Source of the DNA: JBNJFY01 sp051747265
Lineage (GTDB): Bacteria > Bacteroidota > Rhodothermia > Balneolales > Balneolaceae
DNA length: 64,000 bases
Direction of reading: 5' to 3'
Assembly: GCA_051747265.1 (NCBI GenBank)
Contig: JBNJFY010000003.1
Location: 248,001 to 312,000, forward strand
Shown here piece by piece: positions 9,196 through 19,075 of the stretch. The position numbers and the translations under genes are program-made. The notes under the pieces were generated by a model. That model was not told the DNA's origin. It searched no databases and saw only the letters and a program-made list of their open reading frames with translations. How positions within the stretch are numbered: position 1 is the first letter of the stretch; each line of letters opens with the position of its first letter.

Positions 9196-9884
9196 TCATC
9201 CATTGATACCGGGGTGGTATCTTCATCCAAGCCGCGTAACTTATCCATGATCAACGCGATGACCATATCCTGCGCTACCGTATTTTCACCCCCATGCGGT
9301 ATGATAATATCCGCGTAGCGCTTACTGGGTTCTACGAACTCCAAATGCATGGGGCGCACAAATTTTTGATACTGAGATAATACACTCTCCAGGCTACGTT
9401 CACGCTCCAAAATGTCCCGCTGGATCCGGCGCAAGAGGCGCACATCATCGTCGGTATCCACAAACAACTTGATATCCATAAGCTGCCGGAGTCGTTTTTC
9501 AGAAAAAATAAGGATTCCGTCGATAAGGATTATTTGCCGGGGATAGGCGGTTTGGGTGTCTTCCGTGCGCACATGTCTGGCAAAATCGTAACTAGGGATT
9601 TCCACGCTATAACCTTCTTGCAAAGCTTTGATATGACGTATCATCAACTCGGTCTCCAAAGATGATGGATGATCAAAATTTTGCTGTGTGCGCTCTTCAA
9701 AAGGCAGATGCTTCAAATCGCGATAGTAGGAATCGTGCTCCAGCAGTAAAATATCTTCTTTACCGATGCTGTTGATGATATGTCGGACCACGGTAGTTTT
9801 ACCGGAACCACTGCCGCCGGCTACACCAATAATAATAGGGTTCAAATCAGATGTTTGTTGCTGTTCAGAGGAGTGGGAATGCAC
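9192..9884 (-). CDS. udk: Uridine kinase
   Basis: Salvage kinase converting uridine or cytidine to UMP or CMP. The 230-residue protein has the Walker A motif GGSGSGKTT within residues 20-32, the DSYY segment (EHDSYYRDL) that binds the nucleoside, FDHPSS, and the DGIL Walker B region followed by FVDTDDDVRL and RRIQRD of the lid. Length is typical for a single-domain enzyme. The N-terminal 15 residues are polar and not conserved in the family, so translation might start later, but no better Met is present. Its start lies 3 nt from the stop of the upstream amidase gene, which suggests one transcript. Confidence 0.93.
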   Translation of the reverse strand: MHSHSSEQQQTSDLNPIIIGVAGGSGSGKTTVVRHIINSIGKEDILLLEHDSYYRDLKHLPFEERTQQNFDHPSSLETELMIRHIKALQEGYSVEIPSYDFARHVRTEDTQTAYPRQIILIDGILIFSEKRLRQLMDIKLFVDTDDDVRLLRRIQRDILERERSLESVLSQYQKFVRPMHLEFVEPSKRYADIIIPHGGENTVAQDMVIALIMDKLRGLDEDTTPVSMDD

Positions 9885-9887
9885 GAA

Positions 9888-11204
9888 TCAGTTGGTATTG
9901 TAATGTTGTGTTTTCTCGTACCGTTCTTTGTAGTTACGAATAGCCCGAAAAAGCGCTGAGGCCATGATGCTTTGCCCGTAATCACTGGTCAAAAAACGTT
10001 GTTCGCCGGGATTAGTAAGGAAGCCAAGCTCAACAAGTACGGCGGGCATGGAGGCGTGATAAAGGACCACAAAACCCGCTTGCTTTACCCCACGGGAATA
10101 GCGTTGGGCACGTTCGTTAAATTGTTGTTCCACCATGCCAGCGATGCGTTCGCTTACCGCCATATATGCGCTGTTGGCCAACTCATAAATGAGCAATTCG
10201 TTTTCGGTGAGCTTCTTTTTAGCAGGATTATCTTCCAGGGCAATGACACTGTTTTCCTTCTTAGCTACTTCCAAAGCATCTTCGCTTTTGTGCATTCCCA
10301 AAAAGAACACTTCAGATCCACGAGCATCTCGCCGATGGAAGGAGTTACAGTGAATGGAGACGAACAGATCGCCCTCATGTTTATTGGCGTAACGACCGCG
10401 CTCCTGAAGCCCAATAAATGTGTCATCATCACGAGTATATACCACTTTAACATCAGGGAGATATTTTTTGATGTAGTTCCCCAGCTTTAAGGCAACAGCC
10501 AAAGTGACATCCTTTTCTTTAACTCCTCGGTATCCGATGGAGCCCGGATCACGACCGCCATGTCCGGCATCGATGACCACAACATCGAATTTCATTTTAT
10601 TCCGGGCGCTGGTGTATTCTAAATCTTGGGAAGGAGTGGCTTCTTGATCTGCGGTATCCATTTCTGTGGCCAATTGAGCAGTATCCACAACCATTTCAGC
10701 GGCATCTCGAGTTAACCGCTCCCAGGGAATCGGACTCATTCCGTCGGTAAGCACCTCTAAGTCGGTGGCTGAGGCCGCGGTCATAGCTACTAATATGTCA
10801 TTCGACTGACCATCGCGATAAATATCCGCAATGTAGTACTCCTCGTCATCCAGATAAATGTCGATACCTAAACCAAACTCTATGGGATGCAGGCTTACAT
10901 GATCAAAGGGGGTATCAGACAATGTGAAATCGACTTGGGAAGTATCCGTATTGGGCGCATATAGAGCCACTTGGATCATTGAAGCATTTGGCTGGAAAAC
11001 GCGAAACGAATCAACTTCGGCATTCATGTGCATGCGAACCACGTAGCCTTTACCATCGCTCCGCTCCGCAGAGGAGAGATGCTCTAAGGAATGAGATTGA
11101 GCCATACCATCCCAAGAAGTGGCAAGAAGAAGCAAAGCTAGTAATACCAAGGGGCGTACAAGTCGTAATCCTACGCGGGGTGTCAAATAATTACTACGAT
11201 TCAA
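9888..11204 (-). CDS. N-acetylmuramoyl-L-alanine amidase (Amidase_3)
   Basis: Periplasmic zinc amidase that cleaves the peptide from MurNAc during cell separation or turnover. An N-terminal signal peptide (about 1-36, ending MAQ) is followed by a beta-rich, AMIN-like region (about 40-150) that would bind the wall, then a spacer rich in Asp and Thr, and the catalytic domain (about 205-430). Zinc and catalytic motifs are DAGHGG, the Glu in GVKEKD, SIHCNS and VELGFLTN. The 438-residue length fits AmiC-type enzymes. The family is often controlled by EnvC/NlpD partners; none are in view. It is followed by udk 3 nt downstream. The upstream 376-bp gap carries a MITE-like element. Confidence 0.9.
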   Translation of the reverse strand: MNRSNYLTPRVGLRLVRPLVLLALLLLATSWDGMAQSHSLEHLSSAERSDGKGYVVRMHMNAEVDSFRVFQPNASMIQVALYAPNTDTSQVDFTLSDTPFDHVSLHPIEFGLGIDIYLDDEEYYIADIYRDGQSNDILVAMTAASATDLEVLTDGMSPIPWERLTRDAAEMVVDTAQLATEMDTADQEATPSQDLEYTSARNKMKFDVVVIDAGHGGRDPGSIGYRGVKEKDVTLAVALKLGNYIKKYLPDVKVVYTRDDDTFIGLQERGRYANKHEGDLFVSIHCNSFHRRDARGSEVFFLGMHKSEDALEVAKKENSVIALEDNPAKKKLTENELLIYELANSAYMAVSERIAGMVEQQFNERAQRYSRGVKQAGFVVLYHASMPAVLVELGFLTNPGEQRFLTSDYGQSIMASALFRAIRNYKERYEKTQHYNTN

Positions 11205-11580
11205 TGCACTGGAGTATTTAAGTGTGAATTAACTTGGTAACTAACTGATTTCAGCATTGATCCCTGAACAACCTATAAATTAAGCAATATATTATTTACG
11301 GGAAATTAATTAGATAATTACTCTTAATTAAGCCAGCTTTACTTATTGGAAGTTATGCATGTGCAAACATTTGTGAATAGCATTCCTATAGGTTTTTTGT
11401 ATACTCAATATGGGAGGGCTTTGCCAAACCTTCCGAAATGTATTCTGTCATGGCAAGATGTAGTAACAATCACCGTTTACACAATCTAATCAGGGGATTG
11501 CCGCTCTACGTTCGCAATGACAGGTAGTTTTGCAAAGCCCTCTATGGGAGTAAGTCTAAATCAACCAAGAGGATGCATCT
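11205..11580. other. Intergenic region between divergent amidase and ATPase genes
   Basis: This 376-bp AT-rich gap separates two divergent genes and should hold both promoters. It contains the MITE-like element at 11414-11542. I see no open reading frame or RNA gene. A likely ribosome binding site, AGAGGA, lies at 11567-11572 before the GTG at 11581. Confidence 0.7.
11414..11542 (-). mobile_element. MITE-like element, copy A
   Basis: A 129-bp element bounded by inverted ends (GAGGGCTTTGC and GCAAAGCCCTC) and flanked by a 5-bp direct repeat TATGG (11409-11413 and 11543-11547), the signature of target-site duplication. It matches copies B (28107) and C (61244) over its full length in inverted orientation. 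The inside contains the palindromic ATTGC...GCAAT block (TCATTGCGAACGTAG on the other strand), which recalls short interspersed repeats known in many bacterial genomes. It encodes no protein, so a transposase elsewhere would have to act on it. Confidence 0.85.
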
Positions 11581-14500
11581 GTGAATATAACAGAGCATAA
11601 TGATATAGCGCAGCAGATCGGCACGATCTTTACACGAATTCAAAAAGAGTGGGCGCCACAACGACAACGTCGCTTGGGTTCATATCGCAAGTTAATTTTA
11701 AACTTTTCGGAAGAGCTGCGACATGATCCGGAACTTTCTGATTTAAAGTCCCATCAGTATTTGTTATCGCTGATGAGAAAATGGCGAACAACGCTGAAAG
11801 AACAGATTGCGGCGGAGCGTCGTGAATCCAGCTATCGAAAAAGCCTGCATCTCATTGGCCAGATATTACAAGATTTGCCAGAACAGGCCTTACTCCGGCA
11901 AGGTGAACATCGATTTAAAGTGGGATCCGATAATAGCTTGGAGATTCGCTTGATCAAAACGGTTAAGCGAGGGGTACGTGGTTTTAAGCGTATGGGGGTA
12001 AAAGTTACCAATCTGTATCGGAAACTAATCCAGAAGGAACCATCAGTGCCCGAACCCTGGACCCATGAAGTTTGTCCGCGCTATTTGGCCATGCATCTGG
12101 TAATGGAATCGGAAGAGGTATGGAGAAATGAAGTATATCATGATTGGTATGCCTTAGCACAATTTCTCTACGAGCTGGAATCATGGCAAGATACCTGGTT
12201 ATTGGGGAGGGAGGTATCCTTTACCGGTACTCAGCGAATTTATGACCGCATCATGGATCCCTCTAAAGCTGTAGAGAGTTTGCGTGCTCTGTTAGATCAA
12301 CAAGCGGATAAGTTTCAACAAGTACAACAGCATGTAGCGAGCAGTTCGAAACAGCAAGTAGAACAGTGGCAGGAATTATTGCTCAGTCGTTTAGAGGTGG
12401 CTGGCACGCTTGAGCATCGTGATTCTTACGATCAAGCCTCAGCGGCAGTCATTCGAAAAAAACGTGAGGAATCAGTATTAAATATTGAAGAGCAATGGAT
12501 TCAATTGAGCAATTTATTGCTGGATGAAATGGGCTTGTACCATGAACTATTACAGTATGGATACCGGGTTGATCAGCAGACCGAGCAGCTTCTGAATAAG
12601 TTAGAAAATCCATTACGTAATACCTGGATAGCTCCCGTTCAAGCGACCTTGGATCGTGTAATTGAAGTTTATAAGCAAATCAGGGAGTCGGATAGCCCCG
12701 AGCAATGGGAGCAGATACGTGAAGAGCTACTGAGCCAAATTAATACCACCTGGATTGGTGCGGTGGAGGAAACATCTTTGGCGGAAACCTTTAAGGAGCT
12801 CTTACATCAGTATCAGGTAGATATTCAGTTAGGAATCCGGTCTATTTCGGAGAATTCGAGGGTATTTGATAAACTAAATTTGGATGATCCGCGGCCCCAG
12901 TTTGTCACCCTTGAACTTCCACTTAGAGATTGGGCAACCCGGTATATAAAACAGCAATTGTTGCAACCCATTCACGTCTTGGTTGATGCTTGGACAGAGG
13001 CAGAAGCGCAATTAATTGCATCGGGTCAGGAGATCAGAGAAATCATTGCTGTAAACATTGAATCGGCCATAGAGGGGGAAATAGAAGAGCAGTTAACAGA
13101 TCCGCAGGGCCAGTCAATGCTGTTGGATGGATTGGAGCGAGCTCTGGTCAAGCTAGAACAAGTGCGGGGCGAGGTAGAATACCAGCGATTACGAGCAAAT
13201 TATTTACTGCGGGGTAAAAGTACCGAAACCATCTGGCGAATGTTGGAGTGGATCGGTCAAGATGAATTGGATGAATTTAAACGGGCCGATCGAACCGGGC
13301 AGGTAAAAGAAGTAGCCACTGACTGGAAAACCAAGCTGATGGCTGTTTGGGCTCGTTTAACGGACCGGGTATCCGTATGGACTCGTTTTGCCACTCAGAA
13401 AGCAAAACATTGGGGCAAAGAAGTGGCCCCTTGGCTGGGGATAAAATTGGAAAGTGAAACCGTGGGCGAACAGCGGAAAATGGATATTTCCGCTTACTTG
13501 CGAGAGACCGATGAGCAGATAAAGCAGTTGCCGTATGTATATCGAAAGATTTTTAGTATGGAGGCCAGTACCGAGGATCGTTTTTATGTACCCATAAGGG
13601 ATACGATTTCTCGTTTTGAGCGAGCTTATCAAAATTGGTTGGCTGGCCAACCTACCAACGCGGCCGTGGTGGGCGAGAGAGGCAGTGGGAAAACATCGTT
13701 GTTAAATCAGGTGCGACAGCGATATTTAGCGGATGAAAACTGTACTCGAATAACCATTCATCAAACCTTGTGGCAAGAAGAGGCACTGGTGAGACATATT
13801 GCCGGAGCCATGGAGCTGGGTACTATTGACAGTGCCAATGAACTGATAGAACAATTACATCATCGATCCGATAAAACAAAAAATGTGGTTATCCTGGAAG
13901 GAATTCAAAATACCTATTTGCGTCACATAAATGGATATGATGCGATTCATCAATTATTGTTACTCATCTCTAAAACCCGAGAATCCATTTTTTGGATAGT
14001 TAGTTGCTCGCGCTACGCTTGGTATTTTTTAAGTAAAGCCGTGTCCATTGATGACTATTTTAGTGTCACTCTGCAAACCGATGCGCTTAATGATGAGCAA
14101 GTGGAGCGTTTAATCATGGATCGTCATAAAGTCAGTGGATATGATTTGTATTTTGAGGTGAGCGATACTATTCAGAATTCGCGAGCTTTCAAGAAAGTGA
14201 TGGATGACTCATCTGAAGTACAAGCTTACTTGCGCAAGCAATATTTCGAAAAATTGGCGGAAGCAGCGGAAGGCAATGGTACCATTGCCATGCTGTTTTG
14301 GTTGCGATCGATTAGCAAAGTTGAAGATACCGTATTGACTATTTCACCAATAGAGATCACCCAATTAAATAGCATCGATACCCTGAAACCGGAAACCATA
14401 TTTGCCTTGGCAGCACTCATTCTTCATGATGCCCTGGATGCCAGAGAACTAGCCATTTCCCAACACATTTCATCCCACAAAGCAGAATTAATCTTAAGCC

Positions 14501-14658
14501 GGTTATCCACGCAGGGGCTGATACAACACGCTAACTTAGCTGAGAATAAAGAGTTTTGGGCTATCAATCCATTGATTTACCGACAAGCATTGCGAACGTT
14601 GCGTCAGCGAAATGTCATTCATGGTTATGGAGGAGATCGCTATGAGATGTTTGGATAA
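11581..14658 (+). CDS. Large P-loop ATPase with long helical N-terminal region
   Basis: A 1025-residue protein I do not recognise by name. Residues 1 to about 670 are almost entirely helical and rich in Gln, Glu, Arg and Leu, with coiled-coil-like stretches and no signal peptide or membrane helix. Residues about 680-1025 form an AAA/STAND-like NTPase module: Walker A GERGSGKTS at about 698-706, a Walker B-like strand VVILEGIQ near 770, a sensor-like strand FWIVSCSR near 803, and a winged-helix-like C-terminus (ELAISQHISSHKAELIL). The start is GTG at 11581 with AGAGGA about 9 nt upstream; no in-frame ATG is near. The gene overlaps the MscS channel gene by 17 nt, and the SD of the latter lies in its 3' end, so the products are made together. 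An ATP-dependent regulator or scaffold for the channel is an inference. Confidence 0.75.
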   Translation: MNITEHNDIAQQIGTIFTRIQKEWAPQRQRRLGSYRKLILNFSEELRHDPELSDLKSHQYLLSLMRKWRTTLKEQIAAERRESSYRKSLHLIGQILQDLPEQALLRQGEHRFKVGSDNSLEIRLIKTVKRGVRGFKRMGVKVTNLYRKLIQKEPSVPEPWTHEVCPRYLAMHLVMESEEVWRNEVYHDWYALAQFLYELESWQDTWLLGREVSFTGTQRIYDRIMDPSKAVESLRALLDQQADKFQQVQQHVASSSKQQVEQWQELLLSRLEVAGTLEHRDSYDQASAAVIRKKREESVLNIEEQWIQLSNLLLDEMGLYHELLQYGYRVDQQTEQLLNKLENPLRNTWIAPVQATLDRVIEVYKQIRESDSPEQWEQIREELLSQINTTWIGAVEETSLAETFKELLHQYQVDIQLGIRSISENSRVFDKLNLDDPRPQFVTLELPLRDWATRYIKQQLLQPIHVLVDAWTEAEAQLIASGQEIREIIAVNIESAIEGEIEEQLTDPQGQSMLLDGLERALVKLEQVRGEVEYQRLRANYLLRGKSTETIWRMLEWIGQDELDEFKRADRTGQVKEVATDWKTKLMAVWARLTDRVSVWTRFATQKAKHWGKEVAPWLGIKLESETVGEQRKMDISAYLRETDEQIKQLPYVYRKIFSMEASTEDRFYVPIRDTISRFERAYQNWLAGQPTNAAVVGERGSGKTSLLNQVRQRYLADENCTRITIHQTLWQEEALVRHIAGAMELGTIDSANELIEQLHHRSDKTKNVVILEGIQNTYLRHINGYDAIHQLLLLISKTRESIFWIVSCSRYAWYFLSKAVSIDDYFSVTLQTDALNDEQVERLIMDRHKVSGYDLYFEVSDTIQNSRAFKKVMDDSSEVQAYLRKQYFEKLAEAAEGNGTIAMLFWLRSISKVEDTVLTISPIEITQLNSIDTLKPETIFALAALILHDALDARELAISQHISSHKAELILSRLSTQGLIQHANLAENKEFWAINPLIYRQALRTLRQRNVIHGYGGDRYEMFG

Positions 14659-15715
14659 TATCAGCCAACAAGGGGCAAAAAATTTAAATCGTATATATTC
14701 AGTGGGATCAATTATTAGGGGGATACTATTATCTTTCGTGCTAGTGGTATCAGTTGAGGCACAAAAAGATACGACTGACACCACGACTGCCACGGAAGTG
14801 ATTATTCCTCAAGAGGAAACCAGTACTGAAGAGCAAGACACCTCGGTGGTTGTGGTACAGCCCAAGGTGACCGCCGATACGACTCAGGCCTCCAGCTCCT
14901 CAAATGGAGACGGAAATAATTTATCCGAAATACGGCAGCTTATTTCCCTGAAAAAAATAATCTGGACGATTTTGTTGCTGATAGCCAGTTACTGGTTTAA
15001 TCGTCTAGTAGCTCGCATCCTGAATACCATATCCGAGCGATTTACTAATTATCGGCTGTTTATTAAACGGTTGGTTCCCATCATCCGGGTATCCATCTGG
15101 ATCTTTATTATTTACATCATCATAGAAGGGGTATTAAATCCCCCTTTTCAGACCATAGTTACTTTGATGGCTTCGGTAGGTTTGGCGGTTGGGTTTGCCT
15201 CCCAGGATACTCTTAAGAATATCTTTGGTGGTTTCATGATCATCCTGGATCGTCCTTTTCAGATTGGTGATAAGATTGAGGTAGGGGACTATTATGGCGA
15301 AGTACTACAGATAGGTTTGCGATCCACCCGAGTGGTAACGCCGGATGACTCCATCGTTTCCATACCCAACTCCGAATTGGTCACCCGGTCGGTGTCCAAC
15401 GCCAATTCCGGTGCATTATATTGTCAGGTTGTAGCGGAGATCTATTTACCAGCTGAATTGGATATTCCCACGGTAAAAGATTTGGCTTATAAAGCAGCGC
15501 TATCATCAAAATATGTCTATTTAGAGAAGCCTATCGTGATCATTGCTCTGAATGAAATGCACGAAGAGCAATTTGTCTTAAAATTTCGCGTGAAAGCCTA
15601 TGTGTTGGATATTCGTTATGAATTTCCCTTTAAAAGCGATATGACGGAGTTAGTGCTGGAGTCATTAAACGAGCGAGATCTAATACCGGGACCGGTTAGC
15701 AGCCCTAGAATTTGA
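14642..15715 (+). CDS. MscS-family mechanosensitive channel with N-terminal secretory extension
   Basis: A 357-residue small-conductance channel. Residues about 1-40 form a signal peptide (ILLSFVLVVSVEA), then a 60-residue Thr/Glu/Ser-rich low-complexity segment that would be periplasmic, then about three membrane helices. The pore-lining helix carries MASVGLAVGFASQDTLKN, followed by FGGFMIILDRPFQIGD and the beta domain with PNSEL, all diagnostic of MscS. The ATG at 14642 is preceded 7 nt upstream by GGAGGA (14629-14634); the longer frame from 14612 would begin before the Shine-Dalgarno and is rejected. It overlaps the ATPase gene by 17 nt, so the two are translationally coupled. MscS channels release osmolytes on hypo-osmotic shock; dependence on the ATPase is not established. 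Confidence 0.92.
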   Translation: MRCLDNISQQGAKNLNRIYSVGSIIRGILLSFVLVVSVEAQKDTTDTTTATEVIIPQEETSTEEQDTSVVVVQPKVTADTTQASSSSNGDGNNLSEIRQLISLKKIIWTILLLIASYWFNRLVARILNTISERFTNYRLFIKRLVPIIRVSIWIFIIYIIIEGVLNPPFQTIVTLMASVGLAVGFASQDTLKNIFGGFMIILDRPFQIGDKIEVGDYYGEVLQIGLRSTRVVTPDDSIVSIPNSELVTRSVSNANSGALYCQVVAEIYLPAELDIPTVKDLAYKAALSSKYVYLEKPIVIIALNEMHEEQFVLKFRVKAYVLDIRYEFPFKSDMTELVLESLNERDLIPGPVSSPRI

Positions 15716-16037
15716 TGGGTAATTAGGTGGTATTTGTTAACCCGGATTAACTCCGTTGACCACCAAGGCACTGTTAACATTTCTTAACACTGTTCGGATG
15801 ATACGTACAGGAATATCGGAATGAAATATCTATTTCAACTATCAAGATGGGATTAAACCTAATTTATCCACCTATCTGACCTAAAGTAATTTAAGTAGTT
15901 TAATAAAAATAAGTGTATAAATGTAGTGTAGTAAAAATTACTATGATATAGACAAGGTCATGATTATTTGAGATTTAAAGGTTGTTTGTTTACTTGGGTT
16001 AATCGATGCTCACAAATCACAAATAAACGACCAGATC
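15716..16037. other. AT-rich upstream region of the SusC gene
   Basis: This 322-bp gap must carry the promoter of the susC-susD pair and the end of the ATPase-MscS transcript. I see a 15-bp palindrome TAGTAA-aaa-TTACTA at 15929-15943, about 95 bp before the start codon, which could be an operator. There is no convincing terminator and no ORF. Promoter boxes cannot be placed with confidence. Confidence 0.4.
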
Positions 16038-19000
16038 ATGATTAAAAAGTTATTGTCTAGGTTATCCATTGCATTTCTGGTTTCCGTGTTATTTACCTAC
16101 CCCGTAATGGCCCAATTTACGGTTAGTGGTAAGGTAGTAGATCAGGAAACAGGAGAATCTTTAGTCGGAGTGACTATTGTTCTAAAAAACACCACCATTG
16201 GTACTAGTACCGATGTAAATGGTGAGTTTAGGCTTGAATTACCCGGGGAGCGTGGTGTAATTCGTGTATCCTACATTGGATATCGTTCACAAGACATCAA
16301 TGTGAATCCGAATTCATCTCCTCTGACCATTCAACTAAAGGAAGATTTTTTAGGACTCGAGGAAGTTGTCGTAACTGGATTAGCAACCACGGTGAAACGC
16401 CAAAATTTAGCTAATTCGGTATCAACGGTATCGGGTGATGAGTTATCAGGGGCAACGGAATCATCAACTATCGAAAATGCGCTATATGGTAAAATTCCCG
16501 GAGCTGAGATAAGTTCGAACTCGGGTGCTCCGGGCGGCGGATATTCGGTGAAATTACGTGGAGTGACCACAATTAATGGCTCATCTCAGCCTCTCTATAT
16601 TGTAGATGGTGTTTACTTAGATAACTCGGCAATCCCAGCTGGTTTGAATGCAATTACTAGAGCAGCTGCAGGAGGAAGCTCATCCAATCAGGATAACCCC
16701 TCCAATCGGATTGCAGACTTAAACCCCGATGATATTGAGAGTATTGAGGTACTTAAGGGAGCATCTGCCGCTGCTATTTATGGTGCGCGAGCATCTAATG
16801 GTGTAGTTATCATTAATACCAAGCGAGGCAGTGCGGGTGACACTCAGGTAAGTGTAAGCCAATCTTTTGGGGTTACCCAGATGAGTAATAAACTGGGCAC
16901 CAGAGAATTTACGGCGGAAACTGCTGAGGCCGCATTTGGTGCAACCGGTAGATCATTGTTCCTGCAAGCTCAACAGCAAAATCAATTTTATAACTACGAA
17001 GATGAAATGTATGGTAATAAGGGGCTCCTTTATAACACCAACATCAGTCTACGTGGAGGGAATGATCAGACCAGCTTCTTTGTATCTGGTTTATTTAAAG
17101 ATGAAGAGGGGATTGTAAAGAATACCGGTTACGGTAAGGAGTCCATCCGAGCTAACTTAGATCATAAGATATCAAATAATGTTGATTTAACGGTGAGCTC
17201 AAGCTACATCCACTCTACCGCTGACCGCGGGTTGACCAACAATGATAACACAGGTCGTACATTTGGGGTTTCGTTGACCGCATCGCCAAACTTCATCAAT
17301 CTGTTACCCGATGATAATGGCAATTACCCGGACCATCCCTTTAATCCGGCTAATCCGATTCAAACGCGAGATTTGATGACCAACCAAGAGGAAGTAAATC
17401 GTGTACTAACCTCAGCAAAATTGAATGCCGATTTGATGCAGCGTGATAATCAGGTACTGAGTTTTGTTCTGGAAGGGGGGATTGACTTCTATAACCAGCA
17501 AAATAGAGCCATTTTCCCACGTGCGCTGCAGTTTGAGCGAATCAGTTCTTCGCCGGGTACCTCCATAATTGGCGAAACCCAGACCACTAGTACCAATATG
17601 CGTGGGTTGTTTATTCATACTTTTAACCCTGCTGAAAAGTTTACGTTTGTGACGCAAGCCGGGGTTACGTTATATGATTATGATCAAAACCGCTTGGTTT
17701 CTGTGGCTCAAGATCTCATTGGTACCCAAACCAATGTGGATCAAGCGGCATCCGTACAAACTACGCAAACCCGTCAATTTCAGACCGATCGTGGTTTCTT
17801 CGCACAGGAAGAGGTCAATTATGATGATACCTTCATCTTAACAGCAGGTTTCAGAGGGGATAAATCATCTTTGAATGGAGATGTAAATAAGATGTATTAC
17901 TATCCCAAAGCCTCGCTGGCTTGGAACGTTAGTAATATGGATTTCTGGGAGATTGATCCCATTGATCAATTCAAACTTCGGTTTGCATTTGGTCAATCAG
18001 GTAACTTCGCAACGTTTGGTGCTAAATACACAAGTTTAGGGCCAGCGAATATTGGTGGCAATGCCGGAGTGTTAATTGCCACTCGAAGAGGTTCAGAAAA
18101 TATCAAGCCTGAACAACAAACTGAGTTGGAAACCGGTTTCGATATCTCATTCTTAGACGGATTGGGATCGCTGGAATTTACGCTGTATCAGAAAACCATT
18201 CAGGATTTGTTGTTACAGCGTGATTTGGAACCTTCCACCGGATTTTCATTTGAAAGTTTTAACGCCGGGGAACTGGTCAACAAGGGGATGGAAGTTAGTC
18301 TTAGTTTAAACCCTATTGCCAAGCGTGACTTTAATTGGCTGTCTCGCATTAATTTCTGGACCAATAATTCGGAAGTTACCGAACTGACAGTACCGCCATT
18401 TACAGCAGGTGGATTTGGGGCATCGTTGGCTATCTATCAGGTAGAAGAAGGTAAATCAGCAACTCAAATTGTTGGAATTGATCCCGTAGAAACCAACGAC
18501 GGGGTCGAAATTCAAACGGTGCCACTAGGAGATGGTGCTCCGGACTTCCAAATGTCATTCATAAATGAGTTGAACTTTTTGGGCAATTTTAACTTAAGTA
18601 TAAATGCCCACTGGAAGCAGGGGGGCGATAATATCAATCTCTCTGAACTGCTTTTCGACCTTTCGCAGACAACACCAGATTACGATGATACGGATTTATC
18701 CGTAAGCGACCTGCGTGCCCAGGCTGCTGGAATTGATCCGGATGACACCAATGGTGTGAAACGGACCAAACTGTTAGGGGTTAGTGCCGCACATTATGTG
18801 CAAGACGCTTCCTATTTCCGAATCCGTGAAGTGGGTTTGTACTATACCGTGCCTGGCCAAACCTTGGAAAAGATATTCGGAAGCAGTGTTCGTAATATGA
18901 AATTTGGCGTTTCGGGAAATAACCTGCTAACCTTTACGCCTTATAAGAGTTATGACCCTGAAGTCTCCAACTTTGGTTCACAGCCCATTGCCGGTGGTAT

Positions 19001-19061
19001 AGAGGTCATGCCTTATCCCTCTTCCAAGCAGTACTACTTCCACTTCAGTGTTGACTTTTAA
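16038..19061 (+). CDS. SusC/RagA-type TonB-dependent outer-membrane transporter
   Basis: A 1007-residue outer-membrane transporter driven by TonB. A signal peptide (about 1-26, ending MAQ) precedes a CarboxypepD_reg-like beta domain (about 27-105, VSGKVVDQETGESLVGVTI), the TonB-box region EEVVVTG, the plug domain with IESIEVLKGASAAAIYGARASNG split over its usual strand, and a barrel of about 22 strands ending in aromatic Phe. Paired with SusD directly downstream, it imports an oligomer captured at the surface. The next gene is a peptidase and no glycoside hydrolase is near, so peptides are a reasonable substrate guess. Length is typical. The SusD gene begins 14 bp after its stop. Confidence 0.93.
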   Translation: MIKKLLSRLSIAFLVSVLFTYPVMAQFTVSGKVVDQETGESLVGVTIVLKNTTIGTSTDVNGEFRLELPGERGVIRVSYIGYRSQDINVNPNSSPLTIQLKEDFLGLEEVVVTGLATTVKRQNLANSVSTVSGDELSGATESSTIENALYGKIPGAEISSNSGAPGGGYSVKLRGVTTINGSSQPLYIVDGVYLDNSAIPAGLNAITRAAAGGSSSNQDNPSNRIADLNPDDIESIEVLKGASAAAIYGARASNGVVIINTKRGSAGDTQVSVSQSFGVTQMSNKLGTREFTAETAEAAFGATGRSLFLQAQQQNQFYNYEDEMYGNKGLLYNTNISLRGGNDQTSFFVSGLFKDEEGIVKNTGYGKESIRANLDHKISNNVDLTVSSSYIHSTADRGLTNNDNTGRTFGVSLTASPNFINLLPDDNGNYPDHPFNPANPIQTRDLMTNQEEVNRVLTSAKLNADLMQRDNQVLSFVLEGGIDFYNQQNRAIFPRALQFERISSSPGTSIIGETQTTSTNMRGLFIHTFNPAEKFTFVTQAGVTLYDYDQNRLVSVAQDLIGTQTNVDQAASVQTTQTRQFQTDRGFFAQEEVNYDDTFILTAGFRGDKSSLNGDVNKMYYYPKASLAWNVSNMDFWEIDPIDQFKLRFAFGQSGNFATFGAKYTSLGPANIGGNAGVLIATRRGSENIKPEQQTELETGFDISFLDGLGSLEFTLYQKTIQDLLLQRDLEPSTGFSFESFNAGELVNKGMEVSLSLNPIAKRDFNWLSRINFWTNNSEVTELTVPPFTAGGFGASLAIYQVEEGKSATQIVGIDPVETNDGVEIQTVPLGDGAPDFQMSFINELNFLGNFNLSINAHWKQGGDNINLSELLFDLSQTTPDYDDTDLSVSDLRAQAAGIDPDDTNGVKRTKLLGVSAAHYVQDASYFRIREVGLYYTVPGQTLEKIFGSSVRNMKFGVSGNNLLTFTPYKSYDPEVSNFGSQPIAGGIEVMPYPSSKQYYFHFSVDF

Positions 19062-19075
19062 TCTAAAACTATCTG

